Assembly (NCBI GenBank): GCA_937926555.1
Contig: CALAZX010000022.1
Coordinates: 1 to 5,301, forward strand
Length of the DNA: 5,301 nt
Source: an uncultured Negativicutes bacterium
Lineage (GTDB): Bacteria; Bacillota; Negativicutes; Acidaminococcales; Acidaminococcaceae
Direction of reading: 5' to 3'
Shown in pieces: positions 4,107 through 5,301 of the stretch; within the stretch, counting starts at the first letter, position 1; every line of letters begins with the position of its first letter. The position numbers and the translations under genes were made by a program. Under the pieces are notes generated by a model, which made no database searches, was not told where the DNA came from, and worked only from the letters and a program-made list of their open reading frames with translations.

Positions 4107-5207
4107 ATGGATATGAATCTTCCTGAGAAGATGCGGCGGGACAGCAATATAGAGTTGCTCCGGATTGTAAGTATGCTGGGAATCGTCCTGTTCCATTTCT
4201 ATTATCATGGGGATTTTCCGATATCCCCGGACTTTTTCCTCAAGAACCTGACGATGCAGATGATAGGCTGTGGAGGCAAGATAGGCGTTGATATTTTTGT
4301 CCTGATCAGCGGCTATTTTCTGGTGGGACAGAGATTCAAACCGCTCAAGATACTCCGCTTTTTAAGCTGCACCTTTTTCTGGGGGCTGGCGATTCTGTTT
4401 TTTGCATTCCATATCCTCCATATCCCTGTCCCGGAAGCGATGATAGCGAAGTCACTGTCCCCGCTGAAGCCGGAACCCTGGTTTGCGCAGGCGTATCTTT
4501 ATCTGCTGTTCCTCTATCCCTGGCTGAACCGGCTTATTTCCCGCTGCGGCCGGAAGGGCTGCGGAATACTGATTGCCGTGATGACGGTGGTGTTCTATCT
4601 GATTCCCACCGTGACCGGGCACCAGTTTGGCGGAGGACACATTGGCATACTGCTTCTTTTTTCGACACTTTATCTGGTTGGCGGCTATCTGCGGCTGTAT
4701 AGTGATGCTGCGCTTGAGAGAAGACTCAAACGGTTTGGCCTGGGTGCAGCCGTTTTTCTGGCAGGCACTTTTATCCGGGCGGATCTGCTGGGAGTATCGG
4801 ATCTCTTATATCTTGAGAAAGACAGGGTCCTTTATTTCGCTGTCCATAATTTCTCGATTGTGGCGCTTCTCATTGCGGTAGGCGTCTTTGTGAAATTCCG
4901 GCAGCTGCAGCTGGGCTATCATGGCTGGATAAACAATGTGGCGAAAATGACTTTCGGAGTTTATCTCATCCATGACTCCGGCATTCTCAGAGAATGGCTC
5001 TGGAATACATTGCTGAAAGTGGGCACTTTCTACCATTCACAGTGGTTCATCATCGATATGGTCCTGATTTCCACAGGTGTTTTCCTTGTGTGTGCGGGAT
5101 TGGAATTTTTACGGTATTATTTTCTGGAGCGGCCGGTCTTTGCTGTAGCCGGCCGGGTGGACTGGAATCATTTCCGGGCCAGGATTAAAAAAACAACAGG
5201 CTTTTGA
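4107..5207 (+). CDS. Acyltransferase 3 family integral membrane protein
   Basis: This 366-residue, strongly hydrophobic protein has about ten predicted membrane segments and belongs to the acyltransferase-3 family (OatA/WecH/NodX-like). Members transfer acetyl or other acyl groups to sugars of surface polysaccharide, peptidoglycan or glycolipid on the outer side of the plasma membrane. The family N-terminus is clear: NIELLRIVSMLGIVLFHFY (14-32) with Arg19 and the likely catalytic His30. GVDIFVLISGYF (60-71) and the late FGVYLIHD (283-290) are also typical, and ERP (341-343) follows the last span. No C-terminal SGNH domain is present. GAGG (4097-4100) lies six bases before the ATG. Codon use is weaker than in the ribosomal genes, with ATA, CGG and GGG codons. 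The substrate cannot be told from sequence. A HAD-type gene follows 35 bases later, probably in one operon. Confidence 0.88.
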   Translation: MDMNLPEKMRRDSNIELLRIVSMLGIVLFHFYYHGDFPISPDFFLKNLTMQMIGCGGKIGVDIFVLISGYFLVGQRFKPLKILRFLSCTFFWGLAILFFAFHILHIPVPEAMIAKSLSPLKPEPWFAQAYLYLLFLYPWLNRLISRCGRKGCGILIAVMTVVFYLIPTVTGHQFGGGHIGILLLFSTLYLVGGYLRLYSDAALERRLKRFGLGAAVFLAGTFIRADLLGVSDLLYLEKDRVLYFAVHNFSIVALLIAVGVFVKFRQLQLGYHGWINNVAKMTFGVYLIHDSGILREWLWNTLLKVGTFYHSQWFIIDMVLISTGVFLVCAGLEFLRYYFLERPVFAVAGRVDWNHFRARIKKTTGF

Positions 5208-5242
5208 CAGGCCGATTTCTATAACGGAAAAGGAGATGACCT

Positions 5243-5301
5243 ATGGATATTATTGAGAAATACGGGGACTACGATTTATACTCGTTCGATGTTTTTGATA
5301 C
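5243..5301 (+). CDS. Start of a HAD-like protein (partial)
   Basis: The first 19 codons and two bases are in the window: MDIIEKYGDY then DLYSFDVFD, with the next codon starting AC (Thr). The SFDVFDT stretch resembles HAD superfamily motif I, where the first Asp is the usual nucleophile. The form FD(V/I)FDT is common in HAD domains encoded in capsule and surface-polysaccharide loci, sometimes attached to glycosyltransferase domains. AAAGGAG (5229-5235) sits seven bases before the ATG. The gene starts 35 bases after the acyltransferase, so co-transcription is likely. The rest lies outside the window and could change the call. Confidence 0.6.
   Translation, partial: MDIIEKYGDYDLYSFDVFD

Noticed and set aside
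1..5301. CRISPR array, insertion sequence, tRNA or rRNA gene
   Set aside because: No regular spaced repeats, transposase-like frame, terminal inverted repeats, cloverleaf or rRNA-like segment was seen, apart from the short L1-site mimic.

Overview
The window is a housekeeping translation and transcription locus on the + strand, with the start of an accessory cell-surface locus at its right end. All genes point the same way. The order is 3' end of tuf, terminator, rpmG-secE-nusG-rplK-rplA, rplJ-rplL, terminator, then a membrane acyltransferase and the first codons of a HAD-type protein. Purine-rich GGAGG-type ribosome binding sites, the zinc-ribbon L33, the short single-span SecE, an L10-leader attenuator and sigma-A-like promoter boxes all point to a Firmicute (Bacillota). 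The roughly balanced base composition and protein style would fit a Negativicute or Clostridium relative. The genus is a guess and cannot be settled from this window.

Left part (1-455): the last codons of EF-Tu are followed by a perfect 14-bp terminator hairpin. A gene-free spacer of about 240 bases with several GC-rich hairpins follows. A near-consensus promoter (TTGACA-17-TATCAT) then starts the next transcription unit.

Middle part (456-3892): L33, SecE (protein export), NusG (transcription elongation), L11 and L1, then the stalk proteins L10 and L7/L12. Three RNA control points can be read. A small hairpin sits between the nusG Shine-Dalgarno and its start codon. An L1-binding operator that resembles the 23S rRNA L1 site precedes rplA. 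An L10 leader with a rho-independent attenuator precedes rplJ, which starts at TTG. Together they would let L1 and the L10-L7/L12 complex adjust their own synthesis.

Right part (3893-5301): a terminator closes rplL. The usual next genes, rpoB and rpoC, are absent. Instead there is an acyltransferase-3 family membrane protein with weaker codon bias, followed closely by the start of a protein with a HAD-like DVFDT motif. This suggests a surface-polysaccharide modification locus next to the ribosomal cluster.

I see no mobile element, CRISPR array, tRNA or rRNA. Most of the window is well-known biology. The points most worth a second look are the structured nusG initiation region, the broken rplL-rpoB linkage and the structured tuf-rpmG spacer.
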